This document shows, in pieces, positions 10,029 to 20,674 of a stretch of 64,000 bases of DNA. The stretch is from Cyclaneusma minus. Lineage: Eukaryota > Ascomycota > Leotiomycetes > Marthamycetales > Marthamycetaceae. Positions within the stretch are counted from its first letter, which is position 1. Each line of letters begins with the position of its first letter. The DNA lies in the NCBI GenBank assembly GCA_037179335.1, contig JAKZHN010000006.1:930001-994000 (forward strand), in the 5' to 3' direction. The notes under the pieces are model-generated. The model did not search any database. It worked only from the letters and a program-made list of their open reading frames with translations, and was not told the origin of the DNA. The position numbers were made by a program, and so were the translations under genes.

Positions 10029-10142
10029 GGAGTATTTCAAATAATTTGGAATATTCAAGGTGACCGAGAGTATTCCAAGTAACTGGGAATATTCCAAGTA
10101 ATTGGGGGTATTCCGAGTATTTGGGAATGATCAAGGGGCTTA
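10029..10142. repeat. 19-nt-period array, locus B (cleanest)
   Basis: Five consecutive units of exactly 19 nt start at 10029, 10048, 10067, 10086 and 10105, followed by a weaker sixth. The consensus is GGAATATTCCAAGTAATTG. It lies in AT-rich DNA downstream of the hexose transporter gene. Confidence 0.9.
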
Positions 10143-10556
10143 GGGTAAACAGGCTTAGTTTGTATGCGATTTCGAGACTCCAGATGCGATTTAGTGATTC
10201 CCTACTAGAACTGGCATCCCCTTTACAAATCTAATCCATCAGCGCCATTGATATGAGTTTTTACATAGAATCAGGTGAATGGGTAAACTCGTCCGATATT
10301 AATGCCTCACAGTTTGGACTTCAAGTTTGGATGAACGAACTATCTTGATATGGACATTATAAAAATCACAGTCACCACAAGAACAATATCAGAAGCCACG
10401 TCTGAGCATCAAGTAATTCAAATCGACAATGATTGTCTATTGCTACGTCCGGGGATATCTTAATAATGCCAAGTCACTCCCTCCATCCCATAATCCGTTG
10501 AACTCCTCATATAATATCAAGATGACGCTTATTAGAAACAACAAACACTATGTCTC

Positions 10557-12384
10557 TCAAACAGCGCTACTATCCGACTTGTTCGGAACCTCAATGTGCT
10601 GCGCAACCCCCTTATCCTCAGTGTATCCCATCTCAGCAGCAAAAGTGCTATGCGGCACCCATTTAGCCGAGGTACGAGGCGTCGTCTCCTCCAACATGCG
10701 ATCGACTTGCTCAAGAGTAAGACCCTTGGTCTCGGGAACAAGCAAGTAGGCGTAGATAAAGCACATCACGCAGAGAGAACCCCACAAGAAGAAAATCTTG
10801 GGGCCGAGGTCGACTCCTCCGCCCTCGTTCGATGTCATGTATGGGGTGATGACAGTGATGATGCAGTTCCAGAGCCAGTTCGAGGCGGTGGAAAGAGCAA
10901 CACCGCGAGATCGGATGGGGAGAGGGAAAATTTCGCCGATGACTACCCAGGCGGCGGGGCCCCATGTTGTGGCGAAGAAGAAAATGTAGATGCAGATGAA
11001 GGCGATGCCGGCGGATGTGGCGGCTTGGGAGGAATCGGCGGTACCGACGATGGCGACGATGAACTCGCAGATAAGCATGCCCAGGGCGCCCCAGATCAAA
11101 AGCGTGCGACGTCCGTACCTCTCAATCGCGTAGAAAGATAGGGGCGTTGAGCAGACGTTGACAAGAGTGGTGATGAGCGAGATGAGGAAGGGGTTGCTGA
11201 TCGTGCCGAGTTGTTGGAAGAAGGTGGTACCGAAGTAGAAGATAAAGTCTGTACCATATTAGCACAATTATGAGAAACAAGAACTCGAAACACTCACTGA
11301 TTCCAGTCCACTGCTGCATCATCTGCATAGAGGTTCCAAGGATGGTTCTACGCAAGTTACTGGCGGGGTTTCTCAGACTGCCCTTGAAGCAATTGGCCCA
11401 ACTGCTCCAGTAGCCGCTCTGTGGGATAACCGACATCTCGTACTCATTGTTGGCAACAATCTCAGCAAGCTCAGCTTGGACGTACTCCGAATCCACGGGC
11501 TGTCCACGAAGTTTGGCCAAGTTACTGGCGGCTTTGTCGAGGCTGCCTTTCTTGACCCAGTATCGAGGGGACTCGGGAAGGAAGAGGAGGCCACCACCCA
11601 ACATGAGGGCCCACAGAAGCTGGATCGACATGGGGATACGGTATGAGCCGGTGTCGTTGCGCTATAGAACGAATTAGCAATTGCATGATGCAAGCAACGA
11701 ATATCAAGTTAGATAAGGAGGATCAATCTCATTGGACTCGAACTAAGTCCAAAAACTAGGGAAGATACGAGAGCTGAACAAGGGCTCCCGCGACTCCATG
11801 AGAGAATACAACGACAGTGAGGGTCTTGGACTTACGTCTTCAGTAGCGTATGAAACGCAAGATGCGAGGAGAAGACCAATGGTAACGCAAAATTGGTATC
11901 CAGAGACAATAGCACCGCGCACTTTCTTGGGCGCAATCTCAGACATATAGAGGATAATGATGGCGGAGACGAAACCGACACCGAAACCAGCGACTAGACG
12001 GCCAGCCACGAGCAGACCCATGCTGGTAGAGGCGATTTGCAGAACAACACCGACCATGAAGACGATGCAGCCCATGATGACGGTTGTCCGACGGCCAAAC
12101 CAATCTGCGAGGTCACCAGCAATGAGTGCACCGAAGAAGGTACCGGCCGAGAGGATGGAGACGATGAGCGACTTCTCCCATGTTGGTAGGACATCCGGGC
12201 TGCCTTCGGAAAAGTGGGCGATGAAGTAGTCCATGGCGATCACACCGTTGATGTATCCAGAGTCGTAACCGAAGAGAATACCTCCAAACGAAGCAAAGAC
12301 ACACATCATGTAGGCCCTCATCGTCACGGGCGCTTCGACCCGCGACGTGTCGGTCGTGGCCATCAATCCAACGCCTCCAGGCAT
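10557..12384 (-). CDS. MFS hexose transporter (sugar porter family, high-affinity glucose type)
   Basis: Three exons on the minus strand: 12384-11836, 11661-11298 and 11248-10557, giving 534 aa. Introns are 174 nt (GTAAGT) and 49 nt (GTGAGT). The protein has the twelve-helix MFS layout with sugar-porter signatures: GGILFGYDSGYINGV in helix 1, DWFGRR in the first loop, PESPRYWVKKG before the central loop, QQWTGINFIFYFGTTFF in helix 7 and VPETKGLTLEQVDRML at the end. It should sit in the plasma membrane and import glucose or a similar hexose with protons. The start is placed at MPGGVGLMATTDTSR; an in-frame ATG 30 codons upstream (12474) is possible. The sequence is closest in my memory to the fungal high-affinity glucose transporter and RCO-3-like branch; substrate and transporter-versus-sensor role cannot be settled. 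No long cytoplasmic sensor tail is present, which favours a transporter. Confidence 0.92.
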
Positions 12385-15300
12385 CTTGAAGGATGTTGTC
12401 GAAGCAGAGAGGGGGGAGAGGGTATAGTCGTGTGGGGGTCCGTCGAGAGAAAATTGAGAGTCGACTCGATACAAAGGGAGATACTGTGTGAGAAGAATTC
12501 ACGGGTTTCCTGGGGACTCGGCCGGGTTCATATACTCCAAGGCCACGATTTGTGCGAGCAGAAGGATTGACGGGGAACTCGACAATAGGGAAGGAAGGCC
12601 TACCATTTTCGGCAACCTCATATAAAAGAGTGTTATTAGGTATGTAGGTCCCGACAAAGAGCGATGACTGGCCGTATTTCCAGCCGCCTTTGAGCCACCC
12701 CTGCTAGGCCGAGCGCCGTCCCAGTGGGATGGAAGCTCCATGTCCGCGTCAATGTCTGCTGTCGACGGATGGGGCCGCTCTGGGGTCCGGGGATAGCTAG
12801 CCAGAAGCGGCTGGGAAATTGGAGCCTTTCACGCTTCCCCACACTCCAGACGACTCGGCAAAAGCTGTACCGTCGGCATTGACAATGGACCTTAGCAAAG
12901 TTTGTTTTTTGAGTTCGACCGAGATAGCTCCACTCTGGCTTAGGCAAGAAAAAGATGAAAGCGGGACAAAGAAGGCAACCGGCCAGGATGGCAAATACTG
13001 AGCAGCTGATCACTGAGCAGGAAGAAAGAAGGCTACGCCGTACCTGGACATGGACAGAGCACCTGGACGTTGAAGCAAACAGCAGGGCGGAGCAGAGATT
13101 GATCGGGACATTATTGGGGCTTGCCACGTCGCATGTCTCTGTGCTCGAGCCTCGGGGAATGCAAGCGACACATGGCCAGCGAACTGCTGTGAAATCCCGC
13201 CCGGTCCAGATTGCCAGCAGCGGCAGTCGACTCCAAGTCTCCAGACCCCACATGCAGACTTTTCAGCCGGATCCACTCGGCGCACCATCTCCACGTCTTC
13301 TCCGCATGCGGCGCAAATCCTCCACAAGGTCAAGGTGACAGTTGACGTGCAGCTCCGACGTTCGCGATAACATGTGGTCCAAGTCGAGCGTGGCGCCAAG
13401 GAGAGGTCCGCCGCTGTGGCACGCCGTCAGCCCTTGGCGTTTAGTTGGTTGCCATGCGCGTCTGTGGTGCATTGATGTTGATTCTTCAAGTTGATGAAGA
13501 AGATCGTGCAATTGATGCCAGGCAGCGGGCGCTCCATGCCCTAAGTGGGTCCAATTGCATCCGAGTTGAGCTTAATCCGACAGCAGAGAAATCAACTGAA
13601 CGAACATCAACAATTTTTGTCCACGAACAACAATTGACGCTTCAATTGCCGCATCAGAGCCAGAGAGCCTTTTTTTCGTATAGCTGTGGATGTCTGAGCT
13701 CCTCCGCAGAAGCACCGCAATAGCACCGACGAGGCCCCAAGCTGTGTCGCTGACCGAAAATGTCGACATTCTCGTCTCTCGGCCCCTTGGCGTCCCAGGG
13801 CCTCCTATCCAACTGCCTAACGCACCAGCAGCACTGCACGAGCAAACTGCTCCAGATACCCCCGTCATTCAAGTCCCCACTATGTGCTTCCCCGTTTCTC
13901 CAGACTATCCATACATTGATCAATGCCAGTCGGCTTTCTCCAGACTGGAGTCTCCAGGTTCTCCACATTCCACCACCTAGTGGATCGTGGAGATGGAAAC
14001 AAGCAGCTGGTGCACGTCCGTGAACGGATCAATGCTCTCTGCCAGTCTTCTGAATCGAGCCATCCAATCCCGCCCGAGACATAGACACATGTGCTACCGT
14101 CGGTCTGCTTGACCACTTGACAGCGTTGGCTGCCGCACCACTACTCGTCTCATCTATTCTCGATTGTTCAGCCTCAAGGGCTCAGCTAGCCTTGAGCCTC
14201 CAATCGCCTCATCCAAATGCCATCTCGATTTTCACTGCTTACCATACCTTGCGATCACACCGAGTTGTCGCCCTCCGATCTCGTCCCGACGCTAAGGAGC
14301 TTCCAGGCTCCAATGCCAAGTTCCAATGTGGAGTTCCAGATTGAACTTCCCTGTCTCCGGCCGTCGTCTTGTGAGTCGTGGCCAAGTGTTCGACCGTGTG
14401 TTCGCAGTTGCAGACTCGGCTTGAGCCGATCGAAGGCGAACTGGCGAAGGAATCTATGCAGCGGCACTACGACGCGGCTCCTGACAGCATTGAAACCATT
14501 TTCTGTTACGTTACACTGGCGATCTCTTTTCCATCCCATGTCCTCTCCCCTGCCACTCCTCGATGGATTGGCTAAAGGCTTCCTCCGTCTCCGCCTCCCA
14601 AATCCATAGCCATCGCTTCCTCTCATCCCGGACAGTCGATGCGAATTTTCTAATTGGTCAATCCCCCAGCTCTCAGGTAACACGAGCGCTTACAGTCACG
14701 AGATCCGAAGCAGCTCATCACGCGGTACCCCACGCTTTTCCTCTCTTTGTTCCTGCTGGGATTCCCCGGAAAATGAGCGCATGAGCCGCAAGTATGCGGC
14801 GCTTGGCACGTCCGATCTAAGACACATCCCCGGATCCGGGGAAAAGAGGCTGAGTGCATGGCTGCGTGCCGAAGCGGAAGTCAATTGCGGTGCATCGTAT
14901 TCCCGGGAACATACCGCGACGTCACGCCTGTCCTAGGGCAGGGACTCGAGCGCTCGTGACTGCGATCTTTACTCTTCAACCCTTGTTCATGAAAGCTTGG
15001 ATTGGGGTAAAGCGCCGAGGCCAGGTAAGTGTGTTTGCAAGTTACTCGTCGTCGTCCATCGTTCTAGACGCTTCCTGCATACACAGATATCCTGTCCTCG
15101 AGTACCTCTTGGGCTCGCTCGATCTTCTGCTCATGGAAATTCAATGTGTTCAATTTCAGCCCACAGATGCCTACTAGAGTTCAAAGAGACCTGATTCTGA
15201 GATCAGATCTCGTCGTATCCTTACGGTCACAATGCTCTGTTTACTGTTTCCTTAACTACCTACCCTTATGATGAGAATGGGGCATGTAAGTCTTTCCTGA

Positions 15301-15555
15301 ACTATGCATCTTCTTTGTTCCAGAAATAAGACCCACACCAGCGGATCCGACTGGGTGGTTGGGACATCAGAAGACATAAGTCATATCACACATGACACAC
15401 TGATTCTGTATATGTATGCGCAAGGGAAGCAGAAATATCTGGGGTAAAGGGGCAAGGGGCAAGACCTTGCGCAACTCGTCAAAGGTAAGGTACCTACCCC
15501 CCTGAATGCGGTCCCAAACCTTTCAGGGCTGCCGCTGGCGCGCGCTGCGGGGACG

Positions 15556-15692
15556 GTCGACGTGCAACAAAACCAGACTAGCGAATATTTCAAGCTGCAA
15601 GCGCTCTAAGCCTCCTAGCTTTCAAAGTCGCTAAGTATATACCGAGCCTTAGCCAATAAAATCACTTGGTCAATGGTTTGTTGCACATCGAC
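15556..15692. mobile_element. Small MITE-like element with about 19-bp terminal inverted repeats
   Basis: The left end gtcgacgtgcaacaaaacc (15556-15574) and the right end ggtttgttgcacatcgac (15675-15692) are reverse complements except for one mismatch and one gap. They enclose about 100 bp of non-coding sequence. Single copies of the same end motif occur alone near 28433 (ttttgttgtacatcgacc) and 44580 (gtcgacgtgcgacaaaac), which suggests a dispersed family. No target duplication was confirmed. Confidence 0.5.
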
Positions 15693-15857
15693 GAAAATAC
15701 AAACCCGTACATCAAAAAATGCAACTTTTTCTCGAGATAGAAATAGAATGGCTATAGTTTTACGGTTTAGCAACCTTGCTGAAAGTTATACAGTGGGAGG
15801 AAGAAAGTCTGAATACGGTCTACAGTCTCCGAATAATTATATTACCCCAAATAACCA

Positions 15858-15977
15858 GGAATATTCCCAATGACTTGGAATGTCCCAGATTATTTGGGAT
15901 ATTTCAAAGCATTTGGAATATTCCTAATTAATAATTATTGGGAATATTCCAAATTATTTGGGATGTTCGCAATCCAG
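15858..15977. repeat. 19-nt-period array, locus C
   Basis: Units start at 15858, 15877, 15896, 15915, 15941 and 15960. The first three and the fifth are 19 nt; the unit at 15915 is 26 nt because of an inserted AT-rich stretch. The consensus is GGAATATTCCAAATTATTT, the same core as the other loci. Confidence 0.85.
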
Positions 15978-16763
15978 CGGAAACTGTATACCGTATTCAG
16001 ACTTTTTCCCACCCACTGTATATAACTGCCTATTTCTCAGTTCACTCTGCCCAAGTTCACTGCTCAAATTCCATGCCACTCATTTCACACCTTCAATGCT
16101 CTGGTGCTAGCGGAATTAGGATATTTGTGTTTTGCTAGTGTTTGCGAATTGCTGGGCGCTACTCCTAAGAGTAGTGCTGCCAGATTTTTCTGCAAGTCAA
16201 ACATAACGCTACGGTTAATATACATAACCATCTCTTTTTTCTTCTTTCCGGTTGTAATTTGCAAGCAAGTTTTGTTTGTCTTTGCGCCTCAATTCGCCCC
16301 CATCCATGCAAATAAAAGACCATGCGCCAAAATCTCCAAGACCGTTACTCCCAGCCTACCCCCGGTGGAAGAATGATGAAGAACCCGTAACAAGAACTGT
16401 GTGAATTGTTGAGCAAGCATGCCATCGATCAATATGCAGCAAACAGTCGTGATGAGCGGATAGACTCGCAGGTTATGTGTCATGCGAAGAATGCGTGAGA
16501 ATGATGGACTCCTGTGCTTGATGCCCTAATTGTCCGCTGGAATGTATGCTAGGTGCTCGGTATCGCAAGTCGCTGTAAGGGAGGAAATAACGCGAGTGGC
16601 ATAGTTCTGTCTTGTAGCCGAAAGAAGTCTGCGCCTAGCGCCCCGCAGTGGTTCAGCACCAAACTCGACGTATTGGGCTGCTCGAGGTGATAGCAGAAGT
16701 GCAACAGATGCGACCGAGAAGACCTGAACAAGTGCCCATGGTTGGAAGAAAGCCGAGAACACG

Positions 16764-19700
16764 TTAAGCCACGTCTTCTTCATCCTCGCCGTCCTCGCCC
16801 AGCAATGCAGATGTCTGGCGTCGCTTGCGGCCGAAGTTCAAGTTACGGCGCTTCTTTCTGGGAGGATCGCCAAGTTCAGGGCTTCCATCATTCTCCACCA
16901 CGTGATCTTCGGGACGACCACCAAGTTCAGGGCTTCCACGATCCTCCATAACTTGGTCTTCTGGAGGAGGCGTTTCCTGAATGACGTATTCGTCCTCCTC
17001 GTCCTCCCGAGCGACGAACGAAGATTTGTTCGGCTCATCCTCTGCAGCACCGCCGCTACCAAAGTCCAAAGCCTTCTGCTTGCCCTTGTCCTTTCTCATG
17101 GATAGAAGCTTCTTCGGTTTTAGTGACCTGCGTTTCTTGAGCTTTGGCGCTGGTGTCTCCTCTGGTGTCTCCTCGACCTCCTCGTCGGCCTCCCCGTTCT
17201 GTTCACCTGGAGCCTCTGCAGGTGATTCATCGCCTTCACGCATGATCGTATCCTCTTCATCCTCTTCAGACTCGATAAACTTTTCGCTGGGCTTGTGTTT
17301 CTTTGAATTTGGAGCACTGCTTTCGGCCCGTTTTCTTTTCAGGTCCTCCTTTGCTTTCTTATCTTGGGCGAAGTCATAGTAATCCTCAAGTTCGCCAGGA
17401 TGCTCTGTTTCCAGTTTCGTGCTTAGCGCGCTTAACTTCTCCTGCAGCTCCATTTCAGGATCCTCAGGAATTTCGAGGCACAAGTTCTGCCAAGCGATCT
17501 TCATCGCCCGCACACTCCATCGACCCTGGAACTTCTTGCCACCAATCCGGTTCCATGGAATCTTTTCGGCCGTGGCAGCCTGCGATTCACGGATGCCCGC
17601 AAGTAAGTCATATTTGTCGCCAATCAGCATCTTTTTGTACTGGCGCATTGCAGCCCGAGCGCGCCAATTTGTCCTGTTGGAGCTGAGACTACTGCTGCTA
17701 GCGACAGATCTCGTTTCTTCGTTGTCGCGCTTCTGGAGAAGCCGCCATTTCTGGAGGCACTGGAGACGAGAACGTTTATGACCAAGCCTTTCGCTGATTC
17801 TGCCCCAATCGAGAAGTTCTTCGTTGTTCTCAGGCAGCTCGTCCTCGAAGCCCTTTGCGGCACGTTCTTCCTGCATCTGTCTGACTGACTCGAGATAGTT
17901 GTGTATCGCTTCCCGCAACGCTTTCTCCTCATCTTCTGACCAAGTTTGATTCACTACCTGTTTATCCCCGCAAACAAGGTAATTCCTAACCTTATCTCGG
18001 ACATCCTCGGGATGGCGCGACATGATCTCGCCGATCTTCTTCCAGGCTTTTCCGTGCACTTCGTAGAGCTCAGCCAGCTGTTGGGTATCTTCTTCCGACC
18101 AGACACCCCTAATACCAAAGTTGTGGTATTTTCGGCGAGTACACTTCAGAACGGCCTGACGATCGCGGTCGGGGAACTTTTCGCATATCATGTTCCACAT
18201 TGCCTGACGATCTTCCGGGTTACCGGTTGTGGTTTGGATCCGCTCATTAATTTCCTGCTGCGTAATCTCGAGCCGATCACGGCACTCTTTAACAGCAAGA
18301 TCAAGCGTGCGAAGTTCTTCCATGCTTAAAGGACCACTGATCGCAGGTGCTTTTCTCCTTCTTACCCTAGCCGATGTTGTCGAAGCGGTGGATGATGGTG
18401 GGCCGGCGTCGCCTTCAGAAACAAGTGCAAGAGTTCGGGCGTTCAGTGGGGTTTTTGGCTTCCTGGTTTTTTTCTGGCTGGAAGCAACGGCCTGCTCCGC
18501 CTCGTCATCGCTCACAGGGAGGCGCCGTTTGGCCTTCTTCTTCTTTGGTTTTGCTGGAGTTTCAGCTTGTTCTTCTGGTAACTGCGGCTCCTGTGCAGAA
18601 GGAAAGTCGTATTCAGTTTCCTGTTCCATGTTCTCCGGCCCATTGTCTACCACCGGGGACTCATTAGCTTCAGCCATGCCCTCTGCGAGTAACTCGTCAT
18701 CGTTGCCGTTATGCTGAGAGTGGTTGATTTCATCAACCACCCCGTTGATTTCAGGATTAGGCTCGTCAGGGATAAGATCGGAAGTAACAGCCGGCTCGGC
18801 ACGTCTTGAAGCTTTCTTCGACTTGCGGGGCTTTTTGGACGGCACGCGTGACTCTCGTGCACTTGCCTGATGAGCCTCGTCTTCCACAGGAACGGGACTC
18901 GCAGCAGGCTCATTTTCCATATCACCTTGCTCCTCGATAGGGACGGGACTCTCGACACGCTGTCTTTCCCTATTGTCTTGCTCGTCGTCAGAGGGAGGCG
19001 TGGGCAGCTGGCCAGGAGTGGGTTCATCATTGTTGGATAATCGAGATTTGGCGACCTTGTGAGCTTTCTTGCCCTTGCGACGTTTTTTGGCAGGTGCGGC
19101 GACTTGCTGGTCATCCGCCTGGTCATCGGTTTGGTTGTCTGTCGGTCCGTTCGCCTGTGGATCTTCCGGAGCGTCCTCCTGTACGTTCTCCTCGTGTACA
19201 TTCGCCTCCTGTGCACTCTCCTCCTGTGCATTCTCCTCGTATGGATTCTCCTCTTGTCCGGTCTCTTCATGAGCATTCTCCTCATGCATGTTCTCATCAT
19301 GTAGATCCTCCTCCTGTGCAGTCTCTTCTTGTGCATTCTCCTCCTGCGCGTGCTCTTCCGTCGCGTCCTCCTGGTCCACGTGGTTGGCCTGCTCGAGGAA
19401 GTTGACTGCCGCATTGGCTAATTCACGGTTGGCAGCCTCATCGTTGTCATCCGCGTGCTGCTGATTTTGGTTGCCTGTGTCGCGCTCCTCGCCAACGCCT
19501 GGATCAGTTGGCTCTGCAACCACCCCGCCCCGGAGAGCAGCAACATCATTGGGTGAAAGTGGGTTGTCGTTCGGCTCAGATTTTACTGGCTCTGGTTCGG
19601 CGGCGGCAGACTTCTTCTTCGCCTTCTTTTTCCTCTTCGCAGGGGTACCGCCATCGAGTGCCTCAGCAGTATCACCGAGTCGCGGCTGCTTCTTCTTCTT

Positions 19701-19965
19701 CTTCCTCCTCTTTTCGCTCCCACCAGGGTTTGGGCTGCTGACGGCATTCCGAGACTCTTGTTGTTCGATCTCGTAGCGAACTCGTTCCTTTTGAGAGGGA
19801 TCTGAGCGCATACAAGATGAGTAGTTAGCAGAGGAACTTTGTTAGTCTTGAGGTTACGCTGAATACAGGGAACGGCGGAAGTGGGAGAGCGGATTGGCAG
19901 TACGTACCGTCTTCCATGTCTTCACCTTCATAGTCGCCTCTGATCTGAGAACTTTCCTGTCCCAT
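16764..19965 (-). CDS. REB1/TTF1-like Myb-SANT DNA-binding protein (probable Pol I termination factor)
   Basis: Two exons, 19965-19908 and 19801-16764, giving 1031 aa; the 106-nt intron has a GTACGT donor. The first exon encodes MGQESSQIRGDYEGEDMED. The N-terminal half is disordered and charged, with Lys-rich clusters (KRRKKKKKQPR, KRKKKAKKK) that look like nuclear or nucleolar targeting signals, and a tandem pentapeptide region at about residues 165-230. The DNA-binding part spans about residues 510-830, with Myb/SANT repeats seen at RGVWSEEDTQQLAELYEVHG, NQTWSEDEEKALREAIHNYL, LLDWGRISERLGHKRSRLQC and the preceding DRDRQAVLKCTRRKYHNFG. That arrangement is typical of fungal Reb1 and TTF-1 proteins, which bind rDNA terminators and stop RNA polymerase I. 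The C-terminus is again charged. The family is secure; the exact target is inferred. Confidence 0.85.
19170..19365 (-). repeat. 15-bp coding minisatellite (pentapeptide repeat) inside the Myb gene
   Basis: About twelve tandem pentapeptides of the form xAQEE / xxHEE are encoded, for example HAQEE, NAQEE, TAQEE, NMHEE, NAHEE, TGQEE. At DNA level the 15-bp unit on the plus strand reads like ctcctcntgtgcant. The repeat keeps frame throughout and makes an acidic, Gln/His-rich stretch. Confidence 0.85.
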
Positions 19966-20640
19966 TGCGATCCAATGGACCTATTCGCAGGTGCACAGCG
20001 AGTCGCTTGGCCGTAGTGTGAAGGTTCTCGCAGGTCGAGATGGAGGGATGCGATGGAGCGGAGCCGACAGAATGGTCGAGATCTGGGGAGGCCGACTGTC
20101 GAGGTGAGAGTGAATTTCTTTAGCATTCGACTTCGAGAGATTATTATTGGGTGACACGCTAAGGCGCGATTGCGATAAGCTAATCCTCGTGGCAGCCTCA
20201 TGGTGACAATTCTTGCGCGCTCAGCTACAGTTTGAAAGTAGTTTCAATTAATAAAATCAGAGTGTCTCAGGACATTTATGATATCTTCAATTATTAGAAG
20301 TATTCTCAAATACTGTGAATGTTCTTCAAGTTTCTTTAAAGGATCTATTGAGGATGAGCGCAAAAAGTGCCTGAGCGCTACCCTCGCGCTACTGACGGCT
20401 TTCCAGCTCCGGGGTCCGAGATCTCGAAACTTTCCAATTTAAGACTCCCCCTCGTGGCGGACTTTCTTCTGCGTGCAAGATCTGATAGCCTGTCTTCTAA
20501 CTATTTGAATCTCCCCTTCTCCTCAAAACATTATTTTGGAGTGCTCAACAACCACGTCTGTCGCTCAAGGTTCGAGTAACACGCTCGCAAGCTATTTTCT
20601 TCCTCTTTCTAAGCCTGGCGTGCAATGGAAGCGAACACCC
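19966..20640. other. Upstream flank of the Myb gene with an AT-rich repeat patch
   Basis: Holds the promoter and leader of the Myb gene on the minus strand and, at 20280-20334, a short 19-nt-period array (units at 20280, 20297 and 20316). No gene is seen. Confidence 0.5.
20280..20334. repeat. 19-nt-period array, locus D (short)
   Basis: Three units: gatatcttcaattatta (17 nt), gaagtattctcaaatactg (19 nt) and tgaatgttcttcaagtttc (19 nt). They match the family pattern with many substitutions. Confidence 0.55.
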
Positions 20641-20674
20641 GTTTCCCAACAATCAGACTCGTCCGGCGCTGGAA

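Larger units (their letters stand above)
8574..10556. other. Gene-poor stretch between the Mtf2-like gene and the hexose transporter
   Basis: About 2 kb without a secure gene. A possible exon with a secretion signal lies near 8950-9170 (listed separately). The part from about 9940 is AT-rich and contains a clean 19-nt-period array. The last 430 bp are the 3' flank of the transporter on the minus strand. Confidence 0.5.
12385..16763. other. Large non-coding interval (hexose transporter promoter side)
   Basis: About 4.4 kb with many short frames on both strands and none with a recognisable domain, splice structure or consistent codon use. The right part (15.3-16.3 kb) is AT-richer and contains a MITE-like element and a 19-nt array. 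The left part is the upstream region of the transporter. Nothing else can be supported. Confidence 0.55.

Noticed and set aside
13445..14680. Cluster of overlapping 70-140-codon frames on both strands
   Set aside because: They overlap each other in all frames, show no domain, signal peptide or splice logic, and fit chance openness of GC-moderate DNA.
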